Below the pieces are notes generated by a model, which had not been told where the DNA came from, ran no database searches, and worked only from the letters and a program-made list of their open reading frames with translations. From NCBI GenBank assembly GCA_019636735.1, contig JAHBWY010000008.1, positions 62,001-126,000 of the forward strand: 64,000 bases of DNA, written 5' to 3'. Of the stretch, positions 28,516 through 37,633 are shown in pieces. Every line of letters starts with the position of its first letter. The first letter of the stretch is position 1. The DNA is from Phycisphaeraceae bacterium. GTDB lineage: Bacteria > Planctomycetota > Phycisphaerae > Phycisphaerales > SM1A02. Made by a program: the position numbers and the translations under genes.

Positions 28516-30399
28516 ATGGAATCGGGTCGAGTGTCGCCGCTGTCAACGGGTGACGTCGCGCCCCGCTCTGCGCTCCAAGGTCGCCGCGGTCCGCAATCGT
28601 GGCTGCCGTTCGTCGTCCTCGCGATGTCGATGCTCGTGCCGTGGTTGGGCGCGTGGGACCATCCGCTGCACTCGCCGGATGAGGGTCGATATGGCGTCGT
28701 CAGCGCCGGCATGGCTGAGAGCGATGAGTGGCTGGTGCCTCACTTTCGCGGTGCGCCGCACCTGACGAAGCCGCCCCTCATCTACTGGCTCCAGGGAGGC
28801 GTCATCGAGGTGATCGGGCGAAGCGAGCTGGCCCTTCGCGTGCCCTCACTCGTGGCCGGATCACTCGCGTGCCTGGTGCTCTTTCTCTTCGTGCGTCGAC
28901 TTCGCGGCGTGGAGATGGCGATGTTGGCCGTCGCCCTCTATGGCGTCATGCCGCTGCCGCTCTTCTTCGCAAGAGTCGCCACGATCGATGGTGTGCTGAA
29001 TGCGCTCTGGCTCGGGGGGCTGGTCTGCGCGGCGCTCGCGATCGACGGTCGTCGTCGCGGTGCAGTGAGCGCCCTCGGCTGGCTCGGTGGGGCGTGGGCG
29101 TGCGTCGCGGTGGCCGCACTCGCCAAGGGACCGATCGCGCCCGCGCCGATGGTGATCGTGGGAACCTGGCTCCTGCTCGGACGGCGTTGGAGCGATCTCC
29201 GCTGGTTCCTGAAGCACGCGCTGTGGGCGGCGCCACTGGCGCTCGCACCCATCGGCGCGTGGGTCGCGGTCATCGCCCAGCGCTTTCCCGAGGCGTGGGA
29301 GGTATGGCGCGTGCAGTTCCTCGATCGCTTCGCCGTGGGATTGCCGCCGCAGCCGCTCTTGGCGGACGCAGGGCCGCAGGAGATTCTCCGCGAGGCTGAA
29401 CCACGGGAGCGCTTCTGGTTCTATCTCCCGATCTTCCTCATGGGCATGCTGCCGGCGACCTGCGCGCTGACCTTGCCGTGGTTCAACCTGCGCCTTCGCG
29501 ACGCGATGCGAGCGTTCACGGCAGGCGATCTTCGCGCGCTCATGCTGGTGGCCGTCATGGGACCGCTGCTCTTCTTCTCGGTTGCGTCGGGGAAGATGCC
29601 GGCCTACATCGTTCCGATTGGTGCACCGACGGCGGTCCTGGTGGCGGGCATGCTGCTGCGGGTGGCGCTGGGGCGGCGAGCGGCCGACGGCGGCCTCGGA
29701 GACGCTCCGCTCCGAATCGATCGCGAGCCCGACATCCGATTGACCTACGCACTCGCGCTGAGCTTCGGCTGGGTTGGCGGAACGGTCGCGGCCGCGATCA
29801 TGGGAGGTTCCTCATGGGTGCTTGAGGCGGTGCCGTTCCTGGTCGTGCCCGCTGCGGCATGGCTCGCCGTGTGGTGGTGGCCCGTGGAGAGGGGGCGTCG
29901 CGGTGCGGCGCTCGCGCTCCAGTGGCTGGCGATGGTCACGGTGATTCTTCTCATGCAGCGACTGGAGACGCGAGCGCTCGTGCAGCGCGACATGGGCGCA
30001 CGGGCGATGATGGAGCGAGTCCGGGTGGCGACCGGAAGCACGCGGCCGCAGATGATCGTCTATGGGTTCAGGAACCCCACCATCGACTACTACTCGGAGT
30101 CGGTGCCGCAGATGATCTGGAGCGTGAGCGATCTTCGCGGACTCTGGCCGCGCCTCGAGCCGGACCATGCGATCCTGATCTTGAAGAAGACCTGGCTGTG
30201 GATCGAGCGCGAGTACCCGCTGCTCGCCAAGTCACTCGTGCCGCTCGTGCCCGAAGGCGACGGCGACGCGAATGAGCGCAGCGCATCGGTCTGGAACCGC
30301 TGGCCCGGGCGACCGACCATGCTCCTTCGCATGATTCACCCGCCGGGCGAGGACGAGTGGCGTGATGCGGCAACGATTTCACCCGAGCCGTCGGAGTGA
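28516..30399 (+). CDS. ArnT/PMT-like membrane glycosyltransferase (GT39/GT83 superfamily)
   Basis: 627 residues from MESGRVSPLS. A first transmembrane helix (SWLPFVVLAMSMLVPWLGAW) is followed by the catalytic loop HSPDEGRYGVVSAGM, with the acidic pair typical of lipid-sugar-dependent transferases, then LTKPPLIYWLQGG. About ten further hydrophobic helices and a soluble C-terminal part follow. This family moves a sugar from a polyprenyl-phosphate donor to lipid A, protein or other envelope acceptors. The acceptor cannot be told from sequence. It diverges from the kynurenine operon with a shared promoter region of about 80 bases. Confidence 0.85.
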   Translation: MESGRVSPLSTGDVAPRSALQGRRGPQSWLPFVVLAMSMLVPWLGAWDHPLHSPDEGRYGVVSAGMAESDEWLVPHFRGAPHLTKPPLIYWLQGGVIEVIGRSELALRVPSLVAGSLACLVLFLFVRRLRGVEMAMLAVALYGVMPLPLFFARVATIDGVLNALWLGGLVCAALAIDGRRRGAVSALGWLGGAWACVAVAALAKGPIAPAPMVIVGTWLLLGRRWSDLRWFLKHALWAAPLALAPIGAWVAVIAQRFPEAWEVWRVQFLDRFAVGLPPQPLLADAGPQEILREAEPRERFWFYLPIFLMGMLPATCALTLPWFNLRLRDAMRAFTAGDLRALMLVAVMGPLLFFSVASGKMPAYIVPIGAPTAVLVAGMLLRVALGRRAADGGLGDAPLRIDREPDIRLTYALALSFGWVGGTVAAAIMGGSSWVLEAVPFLVVPAAAWLAVWWWPVERGRRGAALALQWLAMVTVILLMQRLETRALVQRDMGARAMMERVRVATGSTRPQMIVYGFRNPTIDYYSESVPQMIWSVSDLRGLWPRLEPDHAILILKKTWLWIEREYPLLAKSLVPLVPEGDGDANERSASVWNRWPGRPTMLLRMIHPPGEDEWRDAATISPEPSE

Positions 30400-30456
30400 G
30401 TGGCGGCGCGTCGACGCCCGCGCGACCCGTGGGTGGATGACCCCAATTCGCGAAAC

Positions 30457-32424
30457 TCAGACGCCGACCCCGCAGATGGCGGCTGCGCGTGCCGCGATTG
30501 CCGTGTGATCGAGCCCGCACATGCGAAGGACTCCATCTTCATCGCGGGCGCTCTTCGGAATCCGGTCGACGAACATCTGCGCCAGCGTGAAGCCGTCACC
30601 GGACTCGGTCAGAGCATCGGCCAGAGCGCTGCCGAGACCACCGGCGTAGTTGTCCTCGACCGTGAGAATGTTGCCGCCGTTGTCGTTGGCCAGATCGAGC
30701 ATCGCCTCCTGATCAAAGGGAATGCTGTAGAGGTCGACGAGCGTCGCATCGATGCCCTGCTTGTCGAGCAGGTCGATCGCCTTGTTGCACTCATGCACCA
30801 TGAAGCCGGCGGTGACAATGAGGAGATCGCGTCCCTTGGTGAGCACCTCGAACTTGCCTAGGTTGAAGACGGTCTTGTCGTCGTAGATGAACTCGACATC
30901 GGGTCTCGCGGTGCGCATGTAGCAGCACCCCTCATGGTCGGCCATGGCGAGCGTGAGGCCGTAGGCAGCGAACGCGTCGGCAGGTTGAAGCAGGTAGAAG
31001 CCCGGATTGCCGCGATGGTCCCGCACGCGAGTGAAGGCGCGGAACCAGGAGACATCGGGAAGAGACATCTGGCTCGGCCCGTCGGCGGCGAGCGAGATGC
31101 CCGAGTGACTGCCGAGGATCTTCAGATTGGCGCCGGAGTTGAGCGCCATCTCCACCTGGTCGTACGCGCGAGTCACGAATTTGCTGAAGGTGGCGCAGAA
31201 TGGAATCTTGCCGGCGGCGCTGAGCCCGCACGCGGCGCTGATCATGTTCTGCTCGGCGATCCGACATTCGACGAAGCGATCGGAGAGCTCCTTGTCGAGC
31301 GCGAACCACTCGGTGAAGGTGCTGTTACGGACATCGGCGTCGAGCACCATCACGCGCGGATGGGTGTGGCCGAGCGCCCGCAGCGCCAGTCCGGCGGCCT
31401 TTCGCGTGGCGAATCGACCGGTCGCGAGTGTCGAGGCCATGTCGTAGTTCTTCATGGCCTGCGAGAAGCTTGGTGGATCGCGAGGTTCCGCGGGCTCCGT
31501 CCATGTCCCGGTCGGCGGGAAGATGCGCAGCGTGTCATCCGACGCGAGCGCCGAGGTGAGGCGCACGCCGGTCGCGTCGAGTTCTTCGAGCGCCTTGGTC
31601 AACTTGGCTCCGGTCGCGGGCTTGCCGTGCCACCCGCCACCTTGCATGCTCGGAGCGCCCCAACCCTTCACCGTGACGGCGACGATCGCCATCGGCGCCG
31701 AGGTCTTCGGCCGCTTGGTGAATTCTTCGCACCCGGCGCGGAGGGCCGCGGGGTCATGGCCGTCGACCTGTCGCACATGGAAGCCGAACGCCTCGAGCTT
31801 CTTCGCGAGCGTGGCCGGTGATTGCTGCGGCGAGACCTTGTCGCTCTGGCCGTAGGCATTGCAGTTGAAGATGGGCAGCACCTGCGTGAGTCGGTGGTCA
31901 ACAATGAAGTCGGCCGCCTCCCAGACCTGACCCTCGCGAGACTCGCCGTCGCCGATGATGCAGTAGATGCGACGGTCGATCTCGTCGTGCCGTGCGGCGA
32001 GCGCAAGGCCAGCGGCGATCGAGAGTCCCATGCCGAGCGATCCGGTTGCGGCGTCGAAGAAGGGAAAGCCCTCGGCCGGATTCGGATGGCCATCGACAGG
32101 GCTCTCGGCCTTGCGCAGGTTCATCGCGTCGTCGCGCGTCATGGGGCGCCGCGAGGCGGGATCCTTGCCGATCAGTACGCCGAGGTCGGCGCAGGCGGCG
32201 TAGATGATCGGACAAGCGTGTCCCTCGGAGAGCACGAGTCGATCGGAGAGCGGATGCTCGGGCGCATCCGGTGTCCAGCGCATCGCGTGGTACATGAGGA
32301 CGGTGGTGATGTGGCCGAGGCTGAGGGCCGTCGTGGGGTGACCACTGCCGGCGGCAGCACACATTTCGAGGGCCATCTTGTCGAGCTGGATGGCCTTGGC
32401 ATGGACAGCGGCATCAAAGGACAC
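30457..32424 (-). CDS. tkt: Transketolase
   Basis: 655 residues. The ThDP-binding motif runs from IIGDGESREGQVWEAADF to PIFNCNAYGQ. GSGHPTTALSLGH at the start, the pyrimidine domain (LDADVRNSTFTEWF, RFVECRIAEQNMISAACGLS) and the C-terminal domain are all present in one chain. It moves two-carbon units in the pentose phosphate pathway or Calvin cycle. The sequence style is closer to the shorter, animal-like transketolases than to E. coli TktA. The gene is convergent with the glycosyltransferase to its left and divergent from pdxA. Confidence 0.95.
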   Translation of the reverse strand: MSFDAAVHAKAIQLDKMALEMCAAAGSGHPTTALSLGHITTVLMYHAMRWTPDAPEHPLSDRLVLSEGHACPIIYAACADLGVLIGKDPASRRPMTRDDAMNLRKAESPVDGHPNPAEGFPFFDAATGSLGMGLSIAAGLALAARHDEIDRRIYCIIGDGESREGQVWEAADFIVDHRLTQVLPIFNCNAYGQSDKVSPQQSPATLAKKLEAFGFHVRQVDGHDPAALRAGCEEFTKRPKTSAPMAIVAVTVKGWGAPSMQGGGWHGKPATGAKLTKALEELDATGVRLTSALASDDTLRIFPPTGTWTEPAEPRDPPSFSQAMKNYDMASTLATGRFATRKAAGLALRALGHTHPRVMVLDADVRNSTFTEWFALDKELSDRFVECRIAEQNMISAACGLSAAGKIPFCATFSKFVTRAYDQVEMALNSGANLKILGSHSGISLAADGPSQMSLPDVSWFRAFTRVRDHRGNPGFYLLQPADAFAAYGLTLAMADHEGCCYMRTARPDVEFIYDDKTVFNLGKFEVLTKGRDLLIVTAGFMVHECNKAIDLLDKQGIDATLVDLYSIPFDQEAMLDLANDNGGNILTVEDNYAGGLGSALADALTESGDGFTLAQMFVDRIPKSARDEDGVLRMCGLDHTAIAARAAAICGVGV

Positions 32425-32609
32425 GGATCACCTCGGTGGGGTCATGGGCGAGCATCCGGCGAGCGCGCTGCTCAGCGGGAAGACTGGGCAGTATGGCGGA
32501 ATGAGTCGATGGGGGCAATTCGCGGAAATCTGGGCTTGTGGCGGGGCGCGCCTGGCCCGCGGCTGACATGAGCCGATCGTGTCGAACCTATCCTGCTCGT
32601 TGGATCACG

Positions 32610-34184
32610 ATGAATTCCCGCCCGCGATCAAGCTCGGATGGACCGCAGATGCCGCTCGACGGTGATCGTCGTGGAGAGGGTGTGGACCCCGACCGGCGTC
32701 CGGTGGTGGGCATCACGATGGGGGACCCCGCCGGGATCGGTGCGGAAGTGCTCGTGAAGGCCTTGGCCGACCTTCGATTGCAGCAGCGCGCGAGGTTCGT
32801 GATATACGGGCAGAACGAGGTGCTCCTCGAAGCGGCCGAGCGAGCGGGGATTCACCCGTTCTGGATGAGAGTCGCGGCGGCCAGTGAGCGGGCGGCGCAG
32901 GGGGTTCTCGTGGAGCCGGTGGTCTATGACTACGACGCGCCGACACTGACCCGAGGACCCGATGGAGTGGCCGCAAGGTCGAAGGTTCACGGGCAGTCGG
33001 GCGACGGCGACACTTCTCGCAGCGCTGGTGATCGGAGCGACGCAGGCTTGCGCGGCGGAAGTGGTCGGGGCGGCGCAGGTGGAGTGGGGTCGGGCGGTGC
33101 ATCGCACACCACGCTTGGCGCGCCGGGAGCGCCTCAGGCGCCGGGAGGGGACGGAGCATCAGGAGCGCCCGGCGCGAGCGGAGCGCCGGGAGCGAGCGGA
33201 GCGCCGGGAGCGAGCGGAGCGCCAAGAGCGCCCGGCGCGAGAGGCGAAACGGGAGCGCCTGGAGCGGGGCGTGGGAGTTCGCGAGCCGTGCCCGGTGGCG
33301 CGCTCGGCGATGTGCTCGGCGGCGCCCCCCGCACAAGTGACGGCAGTTCAGTGGGTGGTTTCAATGGTCCCGGCTTCGATGACACCGGCGGCGCTTCGTC
33401 AGGCAGCGGAGTTGGGCTCTCAGGCCTGCTGCAACGACATGCACCTTCCGCTTTCGGTGGCGTGCTGTCCAAGGCCTTTGTTCAGGATGCGATCACCGAC
33501 GCGCTGCGCCCCCAAGGTGAACGGCGGCGGATTGATGCCATCGTGACCGGTCCGATCAGCAAGGAGAGCTGGGCGATGTGCGGATTCCGGTGGCCGGGTC
33601 ACACGGAGTTGCTCGCGGCGCGCAGTCGTGCGAGGCGTCACCTGATGCTCTTCTGGAGCCGGAAGCTCTGCGTGGCCCTGGCGACCGGCCACATCGGTCT
33701 CGCTGAAGTGGGCGATCATCTGACGATCGGGCGTGTCTTCGATCCCATTGAGATGGGCCATGACTTCCTGCGGAGGCTCGGCGTCAAGCAGCCTCGAATC
33801 GCCGTGTGCGGCGTCAATCCACACGCCGGTGAACATGGACTGTTCGGCAATGACGAAGAGCGCGTGATTCGGCCTGCAATCGAACTGGCGCGGCGGCAGG
33901 GAATCAATGTCCACGGGCCGTTCCCGGGAGACACCATCTTCATCGCCGCGCTGCGCGGGGAGTGGGATCTTGTCGTGGCGATGTATCACGATCAGGGTCT
34001 CATTCCGCTCAAGCTGGTGGCGCGGGATGAAGCGGTCAACTGCACGGTGGGACTCCCATTCGTCCGAACCAGCCCGGACCATGGAACGGCGTTCGACATC
34101 GCCGGTCGGAACACGGCGGATCCGGGAAGCATGCGCTCGGCCATCGAACTCGCGATCCGCCTTGCGACATCCGGGGCCGAGTGA
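32610..34184 (+). CDS. pdxA: 4-hydroxythreonine-4-phosphate dehydrogenase PdxA with collagen-like insertion
   Basis: PdxA makes the amino-ketone precursor of pyridoxal phosphate. The family sequence begins PVVGITMGDPAGIGAE and resumes AFGGVLSKAFVQDAITDAL, DAIVTGPISKESW. Metal ligand motifs GHTELLA, VNPHAGEHG and MYHDQGLIPLK are intact, as is LPFVRTSPDHGTAFDIAGR. Between the two halves lies an in-frame insertion of about 160 residues (32943-33431) of Gly-rich sequence. Its core is a collagen-like Gly-X-Y tract such as GAPGASGAPGASGAP. Total length is about 525 against the usual 330. The ATG at 32610 is one of several possible starts (32568, 32649), none with a clear ribosome site. Confidence 0.88.
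   Translation: MNSRPRSSSDGPQMPLDGDRRGEGVDPDRRPVVGITMGDPAGIGAEVLVKALADLRLQQRARFVIYGQNEVLLEAAERAGIHPFWMRVAAASERAAQGVLVEPVVYDYDAPTLTRGPDGVAARSKVHGQSGDGDTSRSAGDRSDAGLRGGSGRGGAGGVGSGGASHTTLGAPGAPQAPGGDGASGAPGASGAPGASGAPGASGAPRAPGARGETGAPGAGRGSSRAVPGGALGDVLGGAPRTSDGSSVGGFNGPGFDDTGGASSGSGVGLSGLLQRHAPSAFGGVLSKAFVQDAITDALRPQGERRRIDAIVTGPISKESWAMCGFRWPGHTELLAARSRARRHLMLFWSRKLCVALATGHIGLAEVGDHLTIGRVFDPIEMGHDFLRRLGVKQPRIAVCGVNPHAGEHGLFGNDEERVIRPAIELARRQGINVHGPFPGDTIFIAALRGEWDLVVAMYHDQGLIPLKLVARDEAVNCTVGLPFVRTSPDHGTAFDIAGRNTADPGSMRSAIELAIRLATSGAE
33174..33227 (+). repeat. Three tandem 18-base units inside pdxA
   Basis: The unit GCGAGCGGAGCGCCGGGA occurs twice exactly and a third time with two changes. 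It encodes the six-residue unit of the collagen-like GAPGAS tract and suggests growth by repeat slippage. Confidence 0.85.
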
Positions 34185-34680
34185 CGCGAGGTCGGGGCCG
34201 CTCCGCGCCGTACCGCGGGACTGCCGTCTGCTGATGCGGCTGCGGCGGTTGTGGCCGACGAGAGAGCGCAAGCCCATCGGCGACACGCGACGGCTCAACT
34301 CAGCGACCCGGCGCCGTCGCAAGAATCCGCTCCCGCCGTCATGATCGACGGGAGCGGATCCCGAGGAGAGAAGGTCGTTCTCCGGCTCATCGGATTCTCA
34401 TCTCTCGGGACCGCGGCTCCCGAGGACCTGACGCTCCACCGTCCGAAGGCCACCGTCCACCACCACTGTCCACTGTTCGTCGTCCGCCGGTCGTCCCGAA
34501 AGAGCCGCGACGGCGCTCCCCGCGTGCGCCGCCGCGGCATCGATCCCGCCGCGCCATGCGGCTGATGCGCGTGTGTGGTGCGGGCTCGCAGGCGAGCGCT
34601 CGCGCATCGGATCGAGTTCCAAACCCCACCAGCGCGTGCCCCCTGATGACGCGTGATGGCTCGTTGTGCCCCGAAGGACC
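34185..34680. other. Intergenic region with inverted repeat
   Basis: About 500 bases between the convergent pdxA and PEP-CTERM-like genes. A perfect 11-base-pair inverted repeat, ATCCGCTCCCG/CGGGAGCGGAT at 34325-34359 with a 13-base spacer, could terminate pdxA transcripts but lacks a T-tract. The remaining open frames are Arg-rich shadows and no gene is recognised. Confidence 0.45.
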
Positions 34681-35322
34681 TCACTCCCTTCGTCGTCGTC
34701 CACAAAGACCGGCACAGCCCAAGAGCGCCAGCGCCGCAGGTGCGGGAATCGCGGTTGCCTCGATGCGGACATTGTCAACGCGGAAGTTGCCCTGCGCGCT
34801 CGTGGCGCCATCCAGCCGAAGCCGCAGAGAGGCCACGCCGTCGTTGAGGAACCCAAGACCGGAGAGGTCGAAGCTGGCGGTGGTCCAGACACTCCCAACG
34901 AGGGAGAAGCTTCCAACCGACTGCCAGTCTGCACCATTCCACGCCTCGATGACGCTGAGCATGTGTCCGGTCGCAGTCGCGCGCACGGCCATCGAAAGAC
35001 TCAACCCCTCGTAGCCCGCAGAAGAAGTGGTGAACACCGCGGACTTGCCATTCAGGCTTGTGCCCGTGAAACCGAGCCCCTCGCCCGCAGGGTCACTGCC
35101 CCACGCATTCAGGCTCGAGCCAGGCTGCCACGCAAGTCCCGTCGTGAAGTCCGAAAGATCGAGCGACCCCGAACCATGCTGCGCGCTAATCGATGCGCCC
35201 ACCGGCGCGTCAAGGCCATTGAAGTTCCATCCTGCAAGAAGATCCGCTGCGGCGCTTCCGGCCACCCCGCCGCCCGTCAGCGCGGCGATCACCGCGCACC
35301 CCGAAACAAAGCCCCGTTTCAT
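34681..35322 (-). CDS. Secreted protein with PEP-CTERM-like sorting tail
   Basis: 213 residues. The signal peptide MKRGFVSGCAVIAALTGGG ends near SAAA. The middle is a beta-rich, jelly-roll-like domain (GWNFNGLDAP at the start, WTTASFDLSGLGFL and FRVDNVRIEA near the end). The C-terminus, IPAPAALALLGCAGLCGRRRR, is a Pro-containing motif, a hydrophobic stretch and a basic end, the layout of PEP-CTERM/exosortase-type sorting signals common in planctomycetes. It is probably exported and processed at the envelope. The exosortase is not in the window. The function of the body domain is unknown. Confidence 0.8.
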   Translation of the reverse strand: MKRGFVSGCAVIAALTGGGVAGSAAADLLAGWNFNGLDAPVGASISAQHGSGSLDLSDFTTGLAWQPGSSLNAWGSDPAGEGLGFTGTSLNGKSAVFTTSSAGYEGLSLSMAVRATATGHMLSVIEAWNGADWQSVGSFSLVGSVWTTASFDLSGLGFLNDGVASLRLRLDGATSAQGNFRVDNVRIEATAIPAPAALALLGCAGLCGRRRRE

Positions 35323-35473
35323 CGTTCGTCCTTTCTCAAGTGATTGGGCCCCAGCGGCCCCTCGCTCGAATCAACTCCGATTCGAGGCGGGCAATCTAGA
35401 GGCTGTCACACACGCCTCGTCAATCCCATCCACTTTTTCCTGAGCCGCTTCGTCGGACTACGATCAATCTTCG

Positions 35474-36454
35474 ATGGGCTCGTCAAGGCTCCTCTGCGCA
35501 CTCGTGAGTGTCACCGCGTCCTGGGCATCGGTGCCATGGGCGACATCGTCGACTTCGTCGACACCGACATCAATGGAGCTCTCAAGGCCAGTGGCATCAG
35601 CGGCTTCATCGCCCGAATCGGCGGCATCGCCATGGTCGACTCCATCGCCATCAACCTCGACTTCATCATCAACCGCGACATCGCCATCCTCGCCATCATG
35701 GGCGTCTTCTTCACAATCGTCGACTTCGCCATCACCGGCTTCATGGGTCTCCCAGGTCGCGGCAGCGCCGCCCGGCGTCACAACTCCCGATACTCCGCCA
35801 GCGACTCGTCCAACTGCGCCGCCGCGGCCTGCATCGCTCATCTCCTGGAGCGCGGAGCGACCGCTCAAGTGGAGTGACTTTCAGGGGCCCGTGCCATCGA
35901 GCAACGAAGACGCCGACAGCTCGAGTGCCGAAGGCTCGCACGAGAGCGGCTGCCACCACGCAGCCATGACGGCGTGCACGCTCCAGATCCACTACTCCGA
36001 TCGAGCCACCTCTGAGCAGCGCACTCGCGGTGGTTGGTGGACCTGCACCGTGCAACTTGCATCGGTCCGAACGGAAGCGCTCTTCGATCCGTCGAAGTCA
36101 TGGGTCAAGGCAGATCTGAAGAGTGACGCTCTCCTCGCGCACGAGCAGATTCACTTCGATCTCGTGCACATCCAGGCCCGCCGGGCCGCGGCGCGGATTT
36201 CGCGCGAACTGGGTGCCAAGGCCTTCACGGCTGAAGCGGCCACGGAGCGCGAAGCGCGCGACCTCGCCCGAGCCAGGTGGATCGAGGAGATCGAGCGCCT
36301 CGTGGCGGAGGAGCGCGCGGAACTCAACGAGCGAAATCGGCTCTACGACGCCGAGACGGAGCACGGCACTCGGGCCGTGGAGCAGCAGCGCTGGGCGCGC
36401 CTGGTTGAACGGGAGCTGCGGGAACTCGGCATCCGCCGACCCGCGGCACGGTGA
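35474..36454 (+). CDS. Secreted DUF922-type putative zinc protease with Ser/Pro-rich linker
   Basis: 326 residues. The signal peptide MGSSRLLCALVSVTASWASV is followed by about 100 residues of Ser/Thr/Pro/Ala low complexity. Next comes a DUF922-like domain: ERPLKWSDFQGPVP, WWTCTVQLASVRTEALFDPS and the motif LLAHEQIHFDLVHIQARRA. HEQIHFD fits a metal-binding HExxH variant expected of this predicted Zn-protease family. The C-terminal 90 residues are a charged helix. No ribosome site is evident at the ATG. The linker-coding DNA (35508-35760) is strongly repetitive in GAC/GCC/ATC-type triplets and opens long frames on both strands. Confidence 0.75.
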   Translation: MGSSRLLCALVSVTASWASVPWATSSTSSTPTSMELSRPVASAASSPESAASPWSTPSPSTSTSSSTATSPSSPSWASSSQSSTSPSPASWVSQVAAAPPGVTTPDTPPATRPTAPPRPASLISWSAERPLKWSDFQGPVPSSNEDADSSSAEGSHESGCHHAAMTACTLQIHYSDRATSEQRTRGGWWTCTVQLASVRTEALFDPSKSWVKADLKSDALLAHEQIHFDLVHIQARRAAARISRELGAKAFTAEAATEREARDLARARWIEEIERLVAEERAELNERNRLYDAETEHGTRAVEQQRWARLVERELRELGIRRPAAR

Positions 36455-36473
36455 GGCGGCGCAGCCGAGCCGC

Positions 36474-37598
36474 CTACGCCTTCGGCCCCTCGGGCGGCGC
36501 AATGAAGACATCCTTCACGGGCATCTTCGCAAAGAGTGACGCAGGCTTGCCGAAGTTCGTCGCCAGCACATCGGCGGGATTCGCCGCGATCCACTGGGAG
36601 AGATCCACGGTCGCGTAGATGCCGGTGTTGAAGCCGATGAGAAGTCGCGCCGGGGTCGACCCGACATTCTCGATCGAATGGCCGTAACCCTGCGGGATGT
36701 ACCCGACATCGCCCGCCTCGAGCCGCTCCACGCGATAGCGCCCATGTGAACCGAAGAGCGTCACGCTCACGGAGCCCTCGACGACATAGTGCCACTCATC
36801 GGAAGTGGGGTGCCAATGCAGTTCGCGCAGGGCGCCGGGCTCAAGGTCGAGCACCACGCCGGTCATCGTGCGCGAGATGGGGAAGTTCGTGCTGTCCACG
36901 CGCCACTCGCGTCCTCCATGAAAGACCCGGTGCGGCGGCTGTGCAAGCAGGCGATACCGATGAGTGAGCGGTGGTCGCGAGGCGCCCTGCAGCGCGGGCT
37001 TCGCAGGTTCGGGCGGCACCTCGCCAAAGGCAAAGTACGCCTCCTCCTTCGGAAACTCCTTGAAGGTCGAGGCGGCGACACCGAGGTTCTTCGCCAGAAG
37101 CTCAGGTGAAACATGACCGAGCCAATCGGTGATGCTGAATGTTCCAAACTCTGAGAAGTAGCCGTTATCGAAGATGAGGATGAATCGACACGGTTCCGTC
37201 CCGAGGCACTGGAGCATGTGCGGATGACCGCGCGGGAAGTACCAGACATCACCTGGATCGAAGTCGTTCGTCTCGGCGTTGCCGTCGGGATCGACCACCG
37301 TCGTGCGCACGCGGCCCGAGAGAACGAACGCCCACTCGGCGGCCGTTGCGTGCCAGTGCAGCTCGCGGATGCCGCCCGGCTCGATCCTCATCGAGACGCC
37401 GGCGAGCCCCTTGGAGATAGGCAACTGCGTGACCGTGGCTTCCTTGCCGTAGCTCGATCGCATCACCTTGCCGGCTGAGGCGTCGAGGCGGAACTTGAAG
37501 CTCGGCAGCTCGCTCCCTGAAAGCAGGGGATCCGGCGTGTTGTTCTGAAAGCTCGAGTCGCCGGAGAACGCCGGTGCCCAGGGGGTCGGGGGTGACAT
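36474..37598 (-). CDS. oxdC: Bicupin oxalate decarboxylase family protein
   Basis: 374 residues with two cupin domains. Mn-ligand motifs are ELHWHATAAEWAFVLSG with RGHPHML in the first, and ELHWHPTSDEWHYVVEG with GYGHSIEN in the second, so both sites look complete. The lid segment reads FDNGYFSEFGTFSITDWLGH. In Bacillus OxdC the same place carries SENS, whose Glu is the proton donor needed for decarboxylation. Glu is kept here but the next two residues are changed. It would convert oxalate to formate and CO2, and the lid variant leaves some doubt between decarboxylase and oxidase activity. No signal peptide is seen. Confidence 0.85.
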   Translation of the reverse strand: MSPPTPWAPAFSGDSSFQNNTPDPLLSGSELPSFKFRLDASAGKVMRSSYGKEATVTQLPISKGLAGVSMRIEPGGIRELHWHATAAEWAFVLSGRVRTTVVDPDGNAETNDFDPGDVWYFPRGHPHMLQCLGTEPCRFILIFDNGYFSEFGTFSITDWLGHVSPELLAKNLGVAASTFKEFPKEEAYFAFGEVPPEPAKPALQGASRPPLTHRYRLLAQPPHRVFHGGREWRVDSTNFPISRTMTGVVLDLEPGALRELHWHPTSDEWHYVVEGSVSVTLFGSHGRYRVERLEAGDVGYIPQGYGHSIENVGSTPARLLIGFNTGIYATVDLSQWIAANPADVLATNFGKPASLFAKMPVKDVFIAPPEGPKA

Positions 37599-37633
37599 CG
37601 AGTGTGTCCTTTCTCGCTCGCGCGGAAGGGCGA

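Noticed and set aside
32943-33431. Frameshift or assembly fusion explaining the long PdxA
   Set aside because: The frame is continuous and both flanks are in the same frame with intact motifs, so a coding insertion is the simplest reading. Only raw reads could exclude an assembly fault.
35464-35868. Asp/Glu-rich 134-residue minus-strand frame
   Set aside because: It is opposite the Ser/Thr/Pro linker of the DUF922 protein and arises from the triplet bias there; no start signal or domain is seen.
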